From assembly GCA_016294105.1 (NCBI GenBank), contig JAEDCN010000004.1, positions 1 through 64,000 on the forward strand: DNA of 64,000 nt. Reading direction: 5' to 3'. The translations under genes and the position numbers were made by a program. Below, piece by piece: positions 29,624-39,394 of the stretch. How positions within the stretch are numbered: the stretch's first letter is position 1; each line of letters opens with the position of its first letter. Source of the DNA: Treponema sp. (GTDB lineage Bacteria; Spirochaetota; Spirochaetia; Treponematales; Treponemataceae). The notes beneath the pieces were generated by a model that saw nothing but the letters and a program-made list of their open reading frames with translations, did not search any database and was not told the DNA's origin.

Positions 29624-31138
29624 TTACACTCCAGGGAGTTCCATTTCAAAGCGGGCACCGGGCTTGCCGTCTTGGCGGTTGCAGGCTTTAATCTTTCCGC
29701 CGTGGAGCTGGATAATGTGGTGGACGATGGAAAGTCCCAGTCCAGTTCCGCCTGTTTCTCGGCTACGGCCCTTGTCTACTCTAAAAAATCGTTCAAAGAT
29801 TCGTTGCTGGTATTGTTCTGGAATTCCATTGCCTGTGTCTTCTATCGCAATCTGCACCAAAGGAACTCCAGCTTCTGACGGCATCTTTTGTGCCTGAATG
29901 TGGATCTGAGAGCCTGGGGGACAATATTTTACGGAATTGTTTACGATGTTGCCCAAGGCTTGGCTCATGAGACCTGGGTTTGCATTGAGGTAAATGGCTT
30001 CGTTGGGAGGTAGGATGGTGTATGTCATGGAAATGGAGTTAGATTGAGCTAAAAAGCTTTGTCCCGCCAGCACATCGGTGATAATGTCTCCGAGGTTTAC
30101 TGGTTGTGTTTCGATTTTTGCTCCAGCTTGCTCCAGTTGGGATAGGGCCAGCAGGTCGTCTATGATGTTGTTCAGACGATAGGATTGCTGCGCCATGATT
30201 TCCAAAAAGTAGCTGGCGGTTTCTTTGTCCTGTATGGCGCCATCTTGCAGCGTTTCGATAAAGCCTGCAATGGCGGTAACGGGAGTTTTCAGTTCGTGGG
30301 AAACATTTGCCACAAAGTCCTTGCGTACCCGCTCCAGTCGCTTTAGTTCGTCTCGGCTTTGGGACAGGTCTAAGATGTTTTGTTGGATGGTTTTTCCCAT
30401 GGACTCAAGGTTTTCTGCTAGCTCGATGAATTCACGGGGAGAATGAACTTCTGGCTTGTAGTCAAAGTTTCCATCCTCATAGTGGCGGGCTGTTTCTTTG
30501 AGCTCGTTCAAGGGATGGAGAATTTTTGCGGCAATTACAAAGGTAACGATAAGAATGGCCGAAAGCACCAGCACCATGGAAAAAATGCTATCCTGCCGCA
30601 CGTTAGATGAAAAGAATACGTTTCGTCGCATGGGAATGGAAAGTCGCAGCACCAAATCTCTTTCTTGCAAATTCAAAGGAATTGCGTAATAGATTTGCAA
30701 TTCGTTGTATACGGTACTCGTTCGTATGTCGGCAGCTTCCCGCCCAGCCAAGGCTTCCTGTACTTCGTGGCGATTCAGGTGGTTTTCCAAGGAATTGAGC
30801 TGGGCATCGGAGTCTCCCACAACGGTTCCGTCTCGGTCAATGACGGTAATGCGGAATCCTGTGTCGTGGGATGCAGTTTCTCGAACCAGCTGGTCTATGG
30901 CCTGAAAGAAATCCGCTTGATTCTGGGTTTGGGTCAGCTGGTTGTTTTGGATAACCTGTTCAATGGCATAGGCAAAGGTTCTGAGATTTTCCTTTGTTTG
31001 GGTAATGGCAGTTTGCTCCAAGGTGTGGAGGCTGATAATAATAAAGAACACAAAACCACCGCAAAGGGTTAATCCGTTGATGAGAAAGAGGTAGAAGGGA
31101 GTGGATAGCGGCTGCCGTTTATTTTTCACTGTGCTCAA
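29624..31138 (-). CDS. phoR: PhoR-type sensor histidine kinase
   Basis: The 504-residue membrane kinase has TM1 at about 15-37, an extracytoplasmic sensor of about 145 residues, TM2 at about 185-205, then a HAMP segment (about 207-260). The dimerisation/phospho-acceptor helix has H281 (NVSHELKTPVTAIAGF), and the ATPase domain carries N box, G1 (EDTGNGIPEQ) and G2 (GGTGLGLSIVHHI). The absence of a PAS domain separates it from E. coli PhoR; the name reflects general type only. Its start overlaps the end of the response-regulator gene by 20 bp, so it is translated from the same mRNA. The signal is unknown; phosphate is a guess. Confidence 0.9.
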   Translation of the reverse strand: MSTVKNKRQPLSTPFYLFLINGLTLCGGFVFFIIISLHTLEQTAITQTKENLRTFAYAIEQVIQNNQLTQTQNQADFFQAIDQLVRETASHDTGFRITVIDRDGTVVGDSDAQLNSLENHLNRHEVQEALAGREAADIRTSTVYNELQIYYAIPLNLQERDLVLRLSIPMRRNVFFSSNVRQDSIFSMVLVLSAILIVTFVIAAKILHPLNELKETARHYEDGNFDYKPEVHSPREFIELAENLESMGKTIQQNILDLSQSRDELKRLERVRKDFVANVSHELKTPVTAIAGFIETLQDGAIQDKETASYFLEIMAQQSYRLNNIIDDLLALSQLEQAGAKIETQPVNLGDIITDVLAGQSFLAQSNSISMTYTILPPNEAIYLNANPGLMSQALGNIVNNSVKYCPPGSQIHIQAQKMPSEAGVPLVQIAIEDTGNGIPEQYQQRIFERFFRVDKGRSRETGGTGLGLSIVHHIIQLHGGKIKACNRQDGKPGARFEMELPGV

Positions 31139-31853
31139 AGGTTTCTACAAATCGATAGCCCACACCACGAACGGTTTCAATCATGTTGGCAAAGCTGGGG
31201 GAGTCAGCCGCTTCTGCCAATTTTTTTCTGATGCTGAGAATTTGCACATCGATGGACCGTTCTGTAACAGGATATGAAGAGCCTTTTATATCGTTGATAA
31301 TTTGAATGCGGGAAAAAACCTGTCCTGGATGGCGAGCCAAATGGTATAGAATGGAAAATTCTGTGGCAGAAAAAATGATGGGAGAACCATTCAGGCTTAC
31401 TTCAAACTTATGGGGAATGATTTGCAACCCATGGATAAATACTAAGCCTTCGTTTTTTGTGGCGGTAGTTCCGTGCTCTTGTCGTTCTTGGAAGCGGCGG
31501 AGAACACTTTTTACTCTGGCTACCAGTACCTTTGGGGAAAAGGGTTTGGTGATGTAGTCGTCGGCTCCCAATTCCAGTCCGGAAACAATATCTGAGTCGG
31601 AGGTTTTTGCGGTAACCATAATGATGGGAATGTGGGCGGTGCTGGTGTCATTGCGGAGAATGCGGCAAATGTCAAAGCCACCCATGTCTGGTAGCATCAA
31701 GTCCAGAATAATGAGGTCAGGTTTTTCTGAACGGGCCAGCTCCAATGCCTGGGCTCCCTTTTCTGCGGTGAGAACGGCAAAGCCTTCTTTTTTCAGGTTA
31801 TACTGAATCAATTCGATGATGGGAAGCTCATCGTCAACTACAAGGATAGTCAT
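31119..31853 (-). CDS. phoB: OmpR/PhoB-family response regulator
   Basis: The 244-residue regulator has a receiver domain with phospho-acceptor D51 (LIILDLMLPD), acidic D7/D8 and the conserved K of TKPFSPK near 105. The winged-helix domain (about 145-240) ends with the typical VRGVGYRFVE. It is the first gene of the operon with phoR and is partnered with it. A TAAAAT box lies 6 nt before the ATG and no Shine-Dalgarno is visible, so its mRNA may be leaderless. It is divergent from the giant alpha-2-macroglobulin gene; a direct repeat of GTCGATTT in the shared interval is a candidate binding site. Confidence 0.9.
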   Translation of the reverse strand: MTILVVDDELPIIELIQYNLKKEGFAVLTAEKGAQALELARSEKPDLIILDLMLPDMGGFDICRILRNDTSTAHIPIIMVTAKTSDSDIVSGLELGADDYITKPFSPKVLVARVKSVLRRFQERQEHGTTATKNEGLVFIHGLQIIPHKFEVSLNGSPIIFSATEFSILYHLARHPGQVFSRIQIINDIKGSSYPVTERSIDVQILSIRKKLAEAADSPSFANMIETVRGVGYRFVETFEHSEK

Positions 31854-31859
31854 GGCTTG

Positions 31860-31888
31860 ATTTTATCTGTAAATTTCTATTTTGTGTA
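31860..31888 (-). promoter_or_regulatory. promoter of the phoB-phoR operon (leaderless layout)
   Basis: On the minus strand TACACA, 17 bp and TAAAAT end 6 nt before the ATG at 31853. The -35 match is weak (4 of 6). Confidence 0.4.
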
Positions 31889-31961
31889 GATCGAAAAACT
31901 TTCTGAATATGAATTCTTTGTAAAGAATTTAACTTCTCTCTATTAAATCTGTTTATCAAGT

Positions 31962-31979
31962 GTCGATTTAAGTCGATTT
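31962..31979. promoter_or_regulatory. direct repeat GTCGATTT, candidate response-regulator box
   Basis: GTCGATTT occurs at 31962-31969 and 31972-31979, 10 bp apart, in the interval between phoB and the alpha-2-macroglobulin gene. OmpR/PhoB-type regulators bind direct repeats of about this period. Confidence 0.35.
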
Positions 31980-32024
31980 TGAAAAAAAAGCTTCTGGTGA
32001 TGCTTGTATTTGGAGGCTGATGGT

Positions 32025-35000
32025 ATGAAATCAATTCTTAATAAATGGAATATTCTTTGGACATACTTATGTATTTTGCTGTTGGGAGGACTTGTGCTCT
32101 CCTGTACGTCTGATGATGTGGTGGAGCAGCCTGTGGATAAAGATGGTTTGTTTGTAATGGATTTCCAGCCAGCGGGGGAGCTGCCCACTGCGGTAAAGTA
32201 TCCTGCAATTTACGTGCAATTTTCCAAGGCGGTGGTTCCCGTGGCAAAGCTGGGGGAGCCTTCTGATAAGTCTGACTTGATGAAGATTGAGCCTCCGCTG
32301 AAGGGGGTGTTCCGCTGGTATGGCACCAGTCTTTTGTGCTTTGATGCAGAGGAAGCGGTGATTCCCCAGCGGGAATACAAGGTAACTTTATCTAAAGACA
32401 TTACTGCTGTAGACGGTAGTCCCATTTCTGGCCAGCGAGTTTTTACCTTCCGTACGGAACCCCTCAAATTGGAAAGCATTACCCCAGGCTACAGGGCTGC
32501 CTTAGAAGGGCTGTATCTGAACAGAAACGATTTGCCTGTGGAGGAGGCCCGTTCCGTGGCTCTGTATTTTTCCTATCCTGTGGAGCCAAAGGAAATTGCC
32601 AAGCAGCTGAAGATTGTGGATGGCTCAGGAAAGTCTTATAAATTTGATATCAGCCGCCCAGACAAGAAAAACGAAAAGCTGGTGGAGCTTTTTTTGAAGG
32701 AAACCCCACCTGACAACACCTCCATGACAGTAGTGGTTCAAGCAGGAGCTCGCTCCGATTCCAAGTCCATTGGCACGGTGGAAGAGGACAGAAGTCACCG
32801 CTATCACACCTTGCGTCCCTTTGAGCTAGAAAGTGTGTATTACGATAGAGGAAGCTCGGGAAGTCAGGCCTATCCTGTGAGCCTGCAGTTTTCCCATCAG
32901 CTGGATAAAAATCAAGATGTAAGTGCCATTGCTCAAGCTATTACTGCTATAAAGCTTGTTGATGAAGCTGGCACTGAAATAGACCTTCCCATGGCGGTGA
33001 CTGCAGAAAATATCAGCATTGTGGGAAATCGGCTGAGAGTTCACAGTTTGCCGGTAACCTACGAGGAAACCTATCGTGTGGCTGTGGCTGCTGGTGTTGT
33101 CCGTGATGTGTATGGCCGTGTGTACGAAAAAGCCATTGGCCCAGAAATAATTACAGTGCCCGCTGCCGCAAGCTTTGCTCGGTTCAAGAACTATGGCTTT
33201 AGTATGCTGGAAGCAAGCTTTCCGCCCCAGTTGGCCTTTGCCTACCAAAATCTTTTGCCAAAATCAAGCTATGTGGTAGAAGCCCTTTCTGGCAGCCAGT
33301 GGAAGCAGGTACAGAAGGTGGTGTTTGAGCCTGATGATGTGCCAAAGAACCAGCAGCTGGTGGAGGCGGTGGATTTGTCTCCCGCTTTGAAGGATGGCTT
33401 TGGGGCTGCCAAGTTTACAGCGGATCTGGAGTACCAGTGGACTAATTGGCAGGGTAAAACGGAGATTTCCCACACAAAGAATCAGCAGGTGATTCAGGTG
33501 ACTGACTTGGGCCTTACGGTGCGCTATGGCTTTAACCGAGCAGTGGTGCTGGTAAGTCAGCTTTCCACAGGAAAACCTGTGGAAGGAGCTACCGTGTCTT
33601 TGTATGCCAAGGAAAAATACTTGGATGATGTAGATATTCTTACCAGCTTAGGACAGGCTCAGGTTTCTGGCACTACGGACAAGGACGGCTTGGTGGTGCT
33701 GCATCTTGACGAAAAGCTTTTGAGCGAAGCTGTGGCTCAGGTTTTTATTTCTGCAGAAAAGGGTGCAGACAAGGTGGTATTTGCTCCCTCTGCCAATGAG
33801 CTGTGGCGGTATGGTGCTACCTCTGCCAATGAGCTGTGGCGGTATGGTGCTACCTCTCCCGCCGCTGTTCAAAATACCAAGATGGTTACCTTTATGTTTA
33901 GCGACCGTGGTTTGTACAAGCCAGGAGAAAAGGTGACAGTGCGGGGCATTGACCGCAACTTGACCTTGGGAGAATACGATGCTTACACCGGCAAGGCTAC
34001 CATTACTTTGAAGCAAAGTCATTGGCGTGCAGAGCCTATTGAAACTCAGCAGCTTGAAGTTTCTGCCTCTGGCGGTTTTTGGGCTAGCTTTCAGTTGAAA
34101 GAAGATCTTGCTCCCGGCTCTTATCAGCTGGTTTATGAACGAAAGCTCCCCGACGGAGGCAGTGCTTCTGAAGCCTTACAGTTTACGGTGGCCTACTTTG
34201 AGCGGCTTCGATTTGAATCCTCTGTGGCTATGGAAGAGGGAACCTTTATCAGTGGAGACCGTCTTTCTGCAGAGCTTTCTGCCTCCTACCTTGGTGGGGG
34301 AAGCTTGGCTGGCTCTAGCTGGAGAAGTGATTGGTATCGGGAGTTCACGTATTTTACAGCAGAAGGAAAGGAGTTTCAGGATTATACCTTTGGCCCTCAA
34401 GAAGGCTTTGAAGGACGACGGCACCTGTCATCAGAGGAGGGGCAGCTGGATAGCTCTGGCCTTGCTTCTACAGCCCAATTTTCGGGAGAAGAGGCGGTTC
34501 AGGGAAAGCCCTACTTGTATCAGGTGGAAACCACAGTAACTGATTCTGGCGGACAGGCAATTTCTGCTACAGGAAAAATGGTGGTTCACCCAGCAAGCTT
34601 TTATATCGGTATTTCTCAGCCTCAGGATGTGAAGGGCTTTCCCAAAAAAGAAGTTCCCCTGACCTTTGATTTTGCCCTTGTGACCCCAGAAAGTCAGCTG
34701 GCAGATGAAGCTCTTTTCCCAAAAAGCTCCAAGGAAGCAGTGATTTCTGTGGAGCTGCTTCGGGAAAACTGGGCCCTGCTACGGGAAATGAATAGCCGTG
34801 GTCAAGTCATAAGTCGCCACAACAAGGAACTGGTGAGTGAATATACGGGCACCGTAAAATTGCAGCAAAGGGGCTTCATCACTGTAAAGCCACCACAGGG
34901 CGGTGTGTATTTGCTGCGACTTACGAGTCAGGATAGCCATGGTCGTAAAGTTGTAACGGAACGAAACTTTTACGTCAGCGGTTCTGATTGGAGCTATTAC

Positions 35001-37949
35001 CACGGTGAGTCTCAGCAGATAAATCTCATTCCAGACAAGGAGCTGTATCAGGTGGAAGACACCGCCCAAATTATGGTGCAAAGTCCTCTGCCAAAGGGTC
35101 AGTACCTTGTGACCATTGAACGGGAAGGAATTTTCTCTCAAGAGGTAATCTCCTTGCAGGAGCCCACCACGGTACTGGACATTCCTATTACGGATCGGTA
35201 TTTGCCTGTGGTATATGTTACTCTGTCCTCTTATTCTGTCCGTGAAAATGAGCCCAGCCACGACTTTACCTCTCAGGATCAGGAAAAGCCCAAGGGATAC
35301 TTTGGTGCCACCGCCCTTCACGTAAGTCCAAAGGTACGGGAATTCAATGTGGAAATCCAGCTAGACAAGACCTTGTATCAGCCAGGAGAAGAAGCCACCG
35401 TTACCTTGAAGGCTACCTCTCAAGACGGTCAGCCCTTGGCAGGAGCGGAGTTAAGTTTTATGGCGGTGGATCGTGGTGTTATCGATTTAATTGGCTACCA
35501 TGTACCAGATCCATTGGCACATTTTTACAATGAAAGCCTTTTCCCCAGCGGTGTCCGTGGTGGAGATTCTCGTTCCCTGCTGCTTGATCCAGTAACCTAC
35601 GAGACGGAAAATATCTTTGGCGGTGAAGAGGCCTTGGAAAAATCCATGCTGGTTCAAGAGTCCGCCGAGATGGACATGATGCGACCCATGAATACAGCCG
35701 CCGCTGGAGCTGGCCCTCAGCTTCGCAGCAACTTTGACCCCACCGCCGTCTTTGCTCCAGCGCTTGTAACCGGTGCTGATGGAACTGTTTCCCATAGCTT
35801 TACCTTGCCCGACAGCCTTACAGAATATCGGCTTACAGCAGTGGGTATGCTGGGAACTACTCATTTTGCCTTGGAGGAAGGGGAGCTTTCGGTAAACAAT
35901 CCTGTGAGCGTGCGGGATGTGCTGCCACGGCGGCTTCGGGAGTATGACCGTTCTGACTTGGGAGTGGTGGTGTCCAATTTGGACAGTCAGGCTCATGAGG
36001 TTACGGTTTCTTTGGAATTGATTTCGGGGCTGGAGGCTGCGGGGCTTCCTGCTGAGGCGGCAGGAATTCGCCGTCAGGAAGGTGCTGCCAAGGTGATTGG
36101 CTCTGCTACAAAGACTGTTTCCGTTCCAGCAGAAAGAACCGTTCCCATTCTCTTTGACATGGAAGCCCTGCAAGAAGGCTTTATATCTGTGGTATTTACC
36201 GTGGATTCAGCTGTGGTGCAGGAAAAAATTGTAAAGCCCTTGGAAATTGATCGTCCCTACATTTACGAAACTGTAACCACAGTGGGAGAGGTTTCCGCTG
36301 ATACTGCAGATGGGGCAGCCTCCCTTCAAGAGGCCATTGTCTTACCTTTGGGCATGGAGGATGAGAAAAGCGGTGGCCTACAGGTGGTGCTGGATCCCAC
36401 TCGTTTGGGAACCTTGACGGAAGCTATTACCTATGTATTCCGCTATCCCTATGGCTGCCTTGAGCAGCGAACTTCTGCCATGTTGCCCTTGGTGTATTTT
36501 GGGGATTACATTGATGTGTTCGGGCTGAAAAGTGAGGTGGAAAATCCCTTTAAGGTGGTGGAAGCAGAAATTGCCGATTGGGCTACCTTGCAAAAGGCTG
36601 ACGGCGGCTTTCCCTACTGGCGGAGCAATACTGCCTCATCCCTGGCAGCTTCCCTGCGGATTGCAGAATTGCTGGCTGCTGCACGAGACCACAAAATTAC
36701 CATTCCCCAGGAAATCAACCTGGATAAGCTTGTGAGCTACATCAGCAAGGAATCCGCATCTCGTTGGTACAAGCAGAATGGCTATGTGCAAGCCTATAGT
36801 CTTTTTGTTCTGGATAAGCTTACGGGCTCCGTGTCCCAAGCTCAGGTGAACCAGGTGCTGGCTATGGAAAACCTCGGTTTTGCAGAAAAAGCCATGTGTG
36901 GCATTGTGTCCTTGAACAATGGGGCCAGTGATAGGGCTTTGGAAATTGCCGCTGATGTTCGCCGTCATAGTCGGCCTACAGTGCGGGGTGTGGATATTAC
37001 TGATGGAGCTTCTAATGGCTGGATGTATTTTAGCGGAAAGTCTGAAGAAAACGCCTTGTTGCTCCAGTTCTTTACTCAGTTGAATGCTGCAGATGACATG
37101 AATGGTCGGCTTTTATTCAATTTGCTGGAAATTCAGCGAGCAGGAAATGGCTACTGGAAAAATACTGCCAGCACAGCTAGAGTACTTGAGGCTGTTGCTT
37201 GTTTTATTGAAGCAAATGATTTGGAAAGCTTAAATCTTGAAGGTATGTTCTCTATTGAAGATAAAACCCTTGTAACAGGCTCCTTCCAAGGTCTTGGTGC
37301 AAAACCTGTGGAAAAGTCCCTGTCCTTTGGAGAAATGGCAGAAGTTGGGCTGGAATCAGGGAAAACCTTGCCGGTGGAAATAACCAAGTTGGGAAGAGGA
37401 ACCTTGTTCTACAGTCTTTCCATGAAGTATGCCTTGCCTGTGGAAGAGCAAATTGCTCGTGACGAGGGATTAAGCGTTTACGTGGAGATTTCTGAGCTAG
37501 ATTCTGGTAAGGTGGTAAAGAGCAACGCTTTGCAGGCGGGAACCATTTACAAGGCACAAGTTACCCTTTCTTCCACAAAAAATAGAACCTTTGTGGCTCT
37601 TCGTGTTCCCATTCCCTCTGGTGCAGAAGTGTTGAATGCAGACTTTGCCACCATGCCTCAGCTGGCAGGAACCGCCTCCAAGGATGAAGCTGCTTCTACA
37701 GAAGGCACCCTTGATGAATGGGGCAACTGGTTTGCACCAGGCTATAACTTTGGCCTTTCCAGTCGAGAGATTTACGACAACGAGGTACGCTATTTCTGGG
37801 ATGCCTTCCGACGTGGTCGCCAGCAGGTGGAATTCTTATTCCGCCCTGTTCGTTCAGGCTCCTTCACCGTGCCTTCTGCCACGGCAGAGTGTATGTACGA
37901 GCCAGAGATTTTTGGTCGCACTCAGGGAGCGATGGTGGAGATACAGTAA
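32025..37949 (+). CDS. bacterial alpha-2-macroglobulin lipoprotein
   Basis: This 1974-residue lipoprotein is a periplasmic protease trap. The signal peptide ends in a lipobox, C27 (GLVLSC). A long series of MG-type beta domains follows, then a bait-like and an A2M region (near residues 1240-1310: FDPTAVFAPALVTGADGTVSHSFTLPDSLTEYRLTAVG). The reactive thioester is C1478-L-E-Q1481 in YGCLEQRTS, inside an (alpha/alpha)6 TED domain. When a protease cuts the bait, the thioester links to it. In many bacteria the partner is penicillin-binding protein 1C; none lies here. I chose the ATG at 32025 behind GGAGG. A 33-bp tandem duplication lies at 33789-33854. Divergent from phoBR. Confidence 0.93.
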   Translation: MKSILNKWNILWTYLCILLLGGLVLSCTSDDVVEQPVDKDGLFVMDFQPAGELPTAVKYPAIYVQFSKAVVPVAKLGEPSDKSDLMKIEPPLKGVFRWYGTSLLCFDAEEAVIPQREYKVTLSKDITAVDGSPISGQRVFTFRTEPLKLESITPGYRAALEGLYLNRNDLPVEEARSVALYFSYPVEPKEIAKQLKIVDGSGKSYKFDISRPDKKNEKLVELFLKETPPDNTSMTVVVQAGARSDSKSIGTVEEDRSHRYHTLRPFELESVYYDRGSSGSQAYPVSLQFSHQLDKNQDVSAIAQAITAIKLVDEAGTEIDLPMAVTAENISIVGNRLRVHSLPVTYEETYRVAVAAGVVRDVYGRVYEKAIGPEIITVPAAASFARFKNYGFSMLEASFPPQLAFAYQNLLPKSSYVVEALSGSQWKQVQKVVFEPDDVPKNQQLVEAVDLSPALKDGFGAAKFTADLEYQWTNWQGKTEISHTKNQQVIQVTDLGLTVRYGFNRAVVLVSQLSTGKPVEGATVSLYAKEKYLDDVDILTSLGQAQVSGTTDKDGLVVLHLDEKLLSEAVAQVFISAEKGADKVVFAPSANELWRYGATSANELWRYGATSPAAVQNTKMVTFMFSDRGLYKPGEKVTVRGIDRNLTLGEYDAYTGKATITLKQSHWRAEPIETQQLEVSASGGFWASFQLKEDLAPGSYQLVYERKLPDGGSASEALQFTVAYFERLRFESSVAMEEGTFISGDRLSAELSASYLGGGSLAGSSWRSDWYREFTYFTAEGKEFQDYTFGPQEGFEGRRHLSSEEGQLDSSGLASTAQFSGEEAVQGKPYLYQVETTVTDSGGQAISATGKMVVHPASFYIGISQPQDVKGFPKKEVPLTFDFALVTPESQLADEALFPKSSKEAVISVELLRENWALLREMNSRGQVISRHNKELVSEYTGTVKLQQRGFITVKPPQGGVYLLRLTSQDSHGRKVVTERNFYVSGSDWSYYHGESQQINLIPDKELYQVEDTAQIMVQSPLPKGQYLVTIEREGIFSQEVISLQEPTTVLDIPITDRYLPVVYVTLSSYSVRENEPSHDFTSQDQEKPKGYFGATALHVSPKVREFNVEIQLDKTLYQPGEEATVTLKATSQDGQPLAGAELSFMAVDRGVIDLIGYHVPDPLAHFYNESLFPSGVRGGDSRSLLLDPVTYETENIFGGEEALEKSMLVQESAEMDMMRPMNTAAAGAGPQLRSNFDPTAVFAPALVTGADGTVSHSFTLPDSLTEYRLTAVGMLGTTHFALEEGELSVNNPVSVRDVLPRRLREYDRSDLGVVVSNLDSQAHEVTVSLELISGLEAAGLPAEAAGIRRQEGAAKVIGSATKTVSVPAERTVPILFDMEALQEGFISVVFTVDSAVVQEKIVKPLEIDRPYIYETVTTVGEVSADTADGAASLQEAIVLPLGMEDEKSGGLQVVLDPTRLGTLTEAITYVFRYPYGCLEQRTSAMLPLVYFGDYIDVFGLKSEVENPFKVVEAEIADWATLQKADGGFPYWRSNTASSLAASLRIAELLAAARDHKITIPQEINLDKLVSYISKESASRWYKQNGYVQAYSLFVLDKLTGSVSQAQVNQVLAMENLGFAEKAMCGIVSLNNGASDRALEIAADVRRHSRPTVRGVDITDGASNGWMYFSGKSEENALLLQFFTQLNAADDMNGRLLFNLLEIQRAGNGYWKNTASTARVLEAVACFIEANDLESLNLEGMFSIEDKTLVTGSFQGLGAKPVEKSLSFGEMAEVGLESGKTLPVEITKLGRGTLFYSLSMKYALPVEEQIARDEGLSVYVEISELDSGKVVKSNALQAGTIYKAQVTLSSTKNRTFVALRVPIPSGAEVLNADFATMPQLAGTASKDEAASTEGTLDEWGNWFAPGYNFGLSSREIYDNEVRYFWDAFRRGRQQVEFLFRPVRSGSFTVPSATAECMYEPEIFGRTQGAMVEIQ
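33789..33854 (+). repeat. 33-bp tandem duplication inside the alpha-2-macroglobulin gene
   Basis: Two identical 33-bp units encode SANELWRYGAT twice in frame. The identity at DNA level points to a recent slippage event. Confidence 0.9.
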
Positions 37950-38340
37950 ATTTAGAAGGGGACACCCCCTCTACTCAGAAGCGGTGCAAGGGGCTACGAT
38001 GTCTTGCCCCTTGTCCCCTAAAACCCCATCTTTCCCCAGCACGCTTAGGTAGGGAGCGACGGCAAAGCCGGAAAATCGCGATAAATTGAGCGATTTTAGC
38101 GAGTCTCGGTTGAGCCTCTGCGAAACCGCTTCCTGCCCCTAAGAACCCCGGGAGAAACACTTTTCTATAAATAATGATAAAATGCTTGAAGTTTCTGGTC
38201 AAGGGTGATTTCTGAGTTTTGGTCATGGCCAATCCCAAAGAGTAAATTCCCAGCGGTACTGGTCCACGGTGGAATTTTTTATCACCCGATTTTTACCTCA
38301 GGAGGCTCCATCCCAAGTGACTCCTTTGCCTGAAAGGAGC
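37950..38340. other. intergenic region with REP-like palindromes
   Basis: No gene is supported in this interval. CAAGGGGC and GCCCCTTG (about 37987-38014) form a hairpin without a T-run. 38040-38150 is GC-rich and mosaic, similar in style to 2128-2326 (short words such as GCGAT..ATTGAGCGA, CGGCAAAGCCGG). No standard terminator for the preceding gene was found. Confidence 0.45.
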
Positions 38341-38341
38341 T

Positions 38342-38370
38342 TTGATTCAAAGTAATTTTTTAGGTATAGT
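38342..38370 (+). promoter_or_regulatory. promoter of the alpha/beta hydrolase gene (leaderless layout)
   Basis: TTGATT, 17 bp and TATAGT end 6 nt before the ATG at 38377. No Shine-Dalgarno is present. Confidence 0.6.
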
Positions 38371-38376
38371 AAAACC

Positions 38377-39306
38377 ATGCGAAAGTCTGCAAAAATGATT
38401 TTATTTCTTATTTTATCTCTCTGTGTGCTGGCGGTGATTGCCCTAGTTTTTGCTGCAAACTATATGTTTACCTATGCCTTGGATTCCCAGTTTGGTGGTG
38501 GTGTTGATATCAGAAGCTTTGAGGTGCTACCTGGAACTGTAGAGGAATGGCTGGTGCAAAATAGTTCCATAGAATCCTTGCAAAGTCACGACGGCTTGAA
38601 TCTCAAAGCCTACTTCATTCCCGCTGCTACTAAAACAAACAAGTACGTGTTACTGGTGCATGGCTACAAGGCTGGCCCCTTGAGCATGGCTCCCTACGCC
38701 CAGCACTATCATCGGCAGGGATGGAATGTGCTGCTGCCCCATCATCGTGCCCACGGAGAAAGCGAAGGTCGCTACATCGGTATGGGCTGGCTGGAGCATC
38801 TTGATATGCTAGGCTGGCTTTCCCTCCTGATAGAAAAATCCCCTGATGTAGAAATTTTGATGCATGGTGTTTCCATGGGATCTACTACCACCATGATTGC
38901 TACTGGTTCTGATCAGCTGCCTGCCAACGTAAAGGTTGCCATTGCTGACTGTGGATATTCTACTCTCACAAAGGAATTCACCCACCAGCTACAAGACCTT
39001 TTTGGATTGCCTCCCTTTCCCATCATTCCAGCCACCTCCCTTGTAACCAAGCTGAGGGCAAAATATTTCTTCTCTCAGGTGGACAGTGTTTCTGCAGTGG
39101 TGCAATCAAAAACACCTACGCTTTTTATCCACGGTGATGCAGACACCTTTGTTCCCTTTGCAATGCTGGAGGAAGTGTACCAAGCTGCAGTGTGCCCCAA
39201 AGAGAAATTGGTGGTGGCTGGTGCTGCCCACGCTGATTCACGGGAAGTTGCTCCCGAATTATATTGGGAAACAGTGGATACCTTCGTTTCTCGCTATATG
39301 GAGTAG
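38377..39306 (+). CDS. membrane-anchored alpha/beta hydrolase
   Basis: The 309-residue protein has an N-terminal hydrophobic anchor (about residues 8-30) and an alpha/beta-hydrolase domain facing the periplasm. The nucleophile is the serine of HGVSMGS (near 166), the acid lies in FIHGDADTFVP, and the histidine in AGAAHADS. The oxyanion strand carries LLVHGYKAGP. It resembles the BAAT/YfhR-type esterase-like group; the substrate is unknown. A similar hydrolase often accompanies envelope genes. It starts without a ribosome-binding site. Confidence 0.88.
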   Translation: MRKSAKMILFLILSLCVLAVIALVFAANYMFTYALDSQFGGGVDIRSFEVLPGTVEEWLVQNSSIESLQSHDGLNLKAYFIPAATKTNKYVLLVHGYKAGPLSMAPYAQHYHRQGWNVLLPHHRAHGESEGRYIGMGWLEHLDMLGWLSLLIEKSPDVEILMHGVSMGSTTTMIATGSDQLPANVKVAIADCGYSTLTKEFTHQLQDLFGLPPFPIIPATSLVTKLRAKYFFSQVDSVSAVVQSKTPTLFIHGDADTFVPFAMLEEVYQAAVCPKEKLVVAGAAHADSREVAPELYWETVDTFVSRYME

Positions 39307-39347
39307 AAAATAGCTTCTTTTCTTCCTATTGCTTCAGTGATGAAAAC

Positions 39348-39376
39348 TTTACAGATTATCTCATGACTGATATACT
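39348..39376 (+). promoter_or_regulatory. manC promoter
   Basis: TTTACA, 17 bp and TATACT are followed by an AGGAG site and the ATG at 39395. Confidence 0.6.
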
Positions 39377-39394
39377 TAAAGTTCAGGAGTTTTT

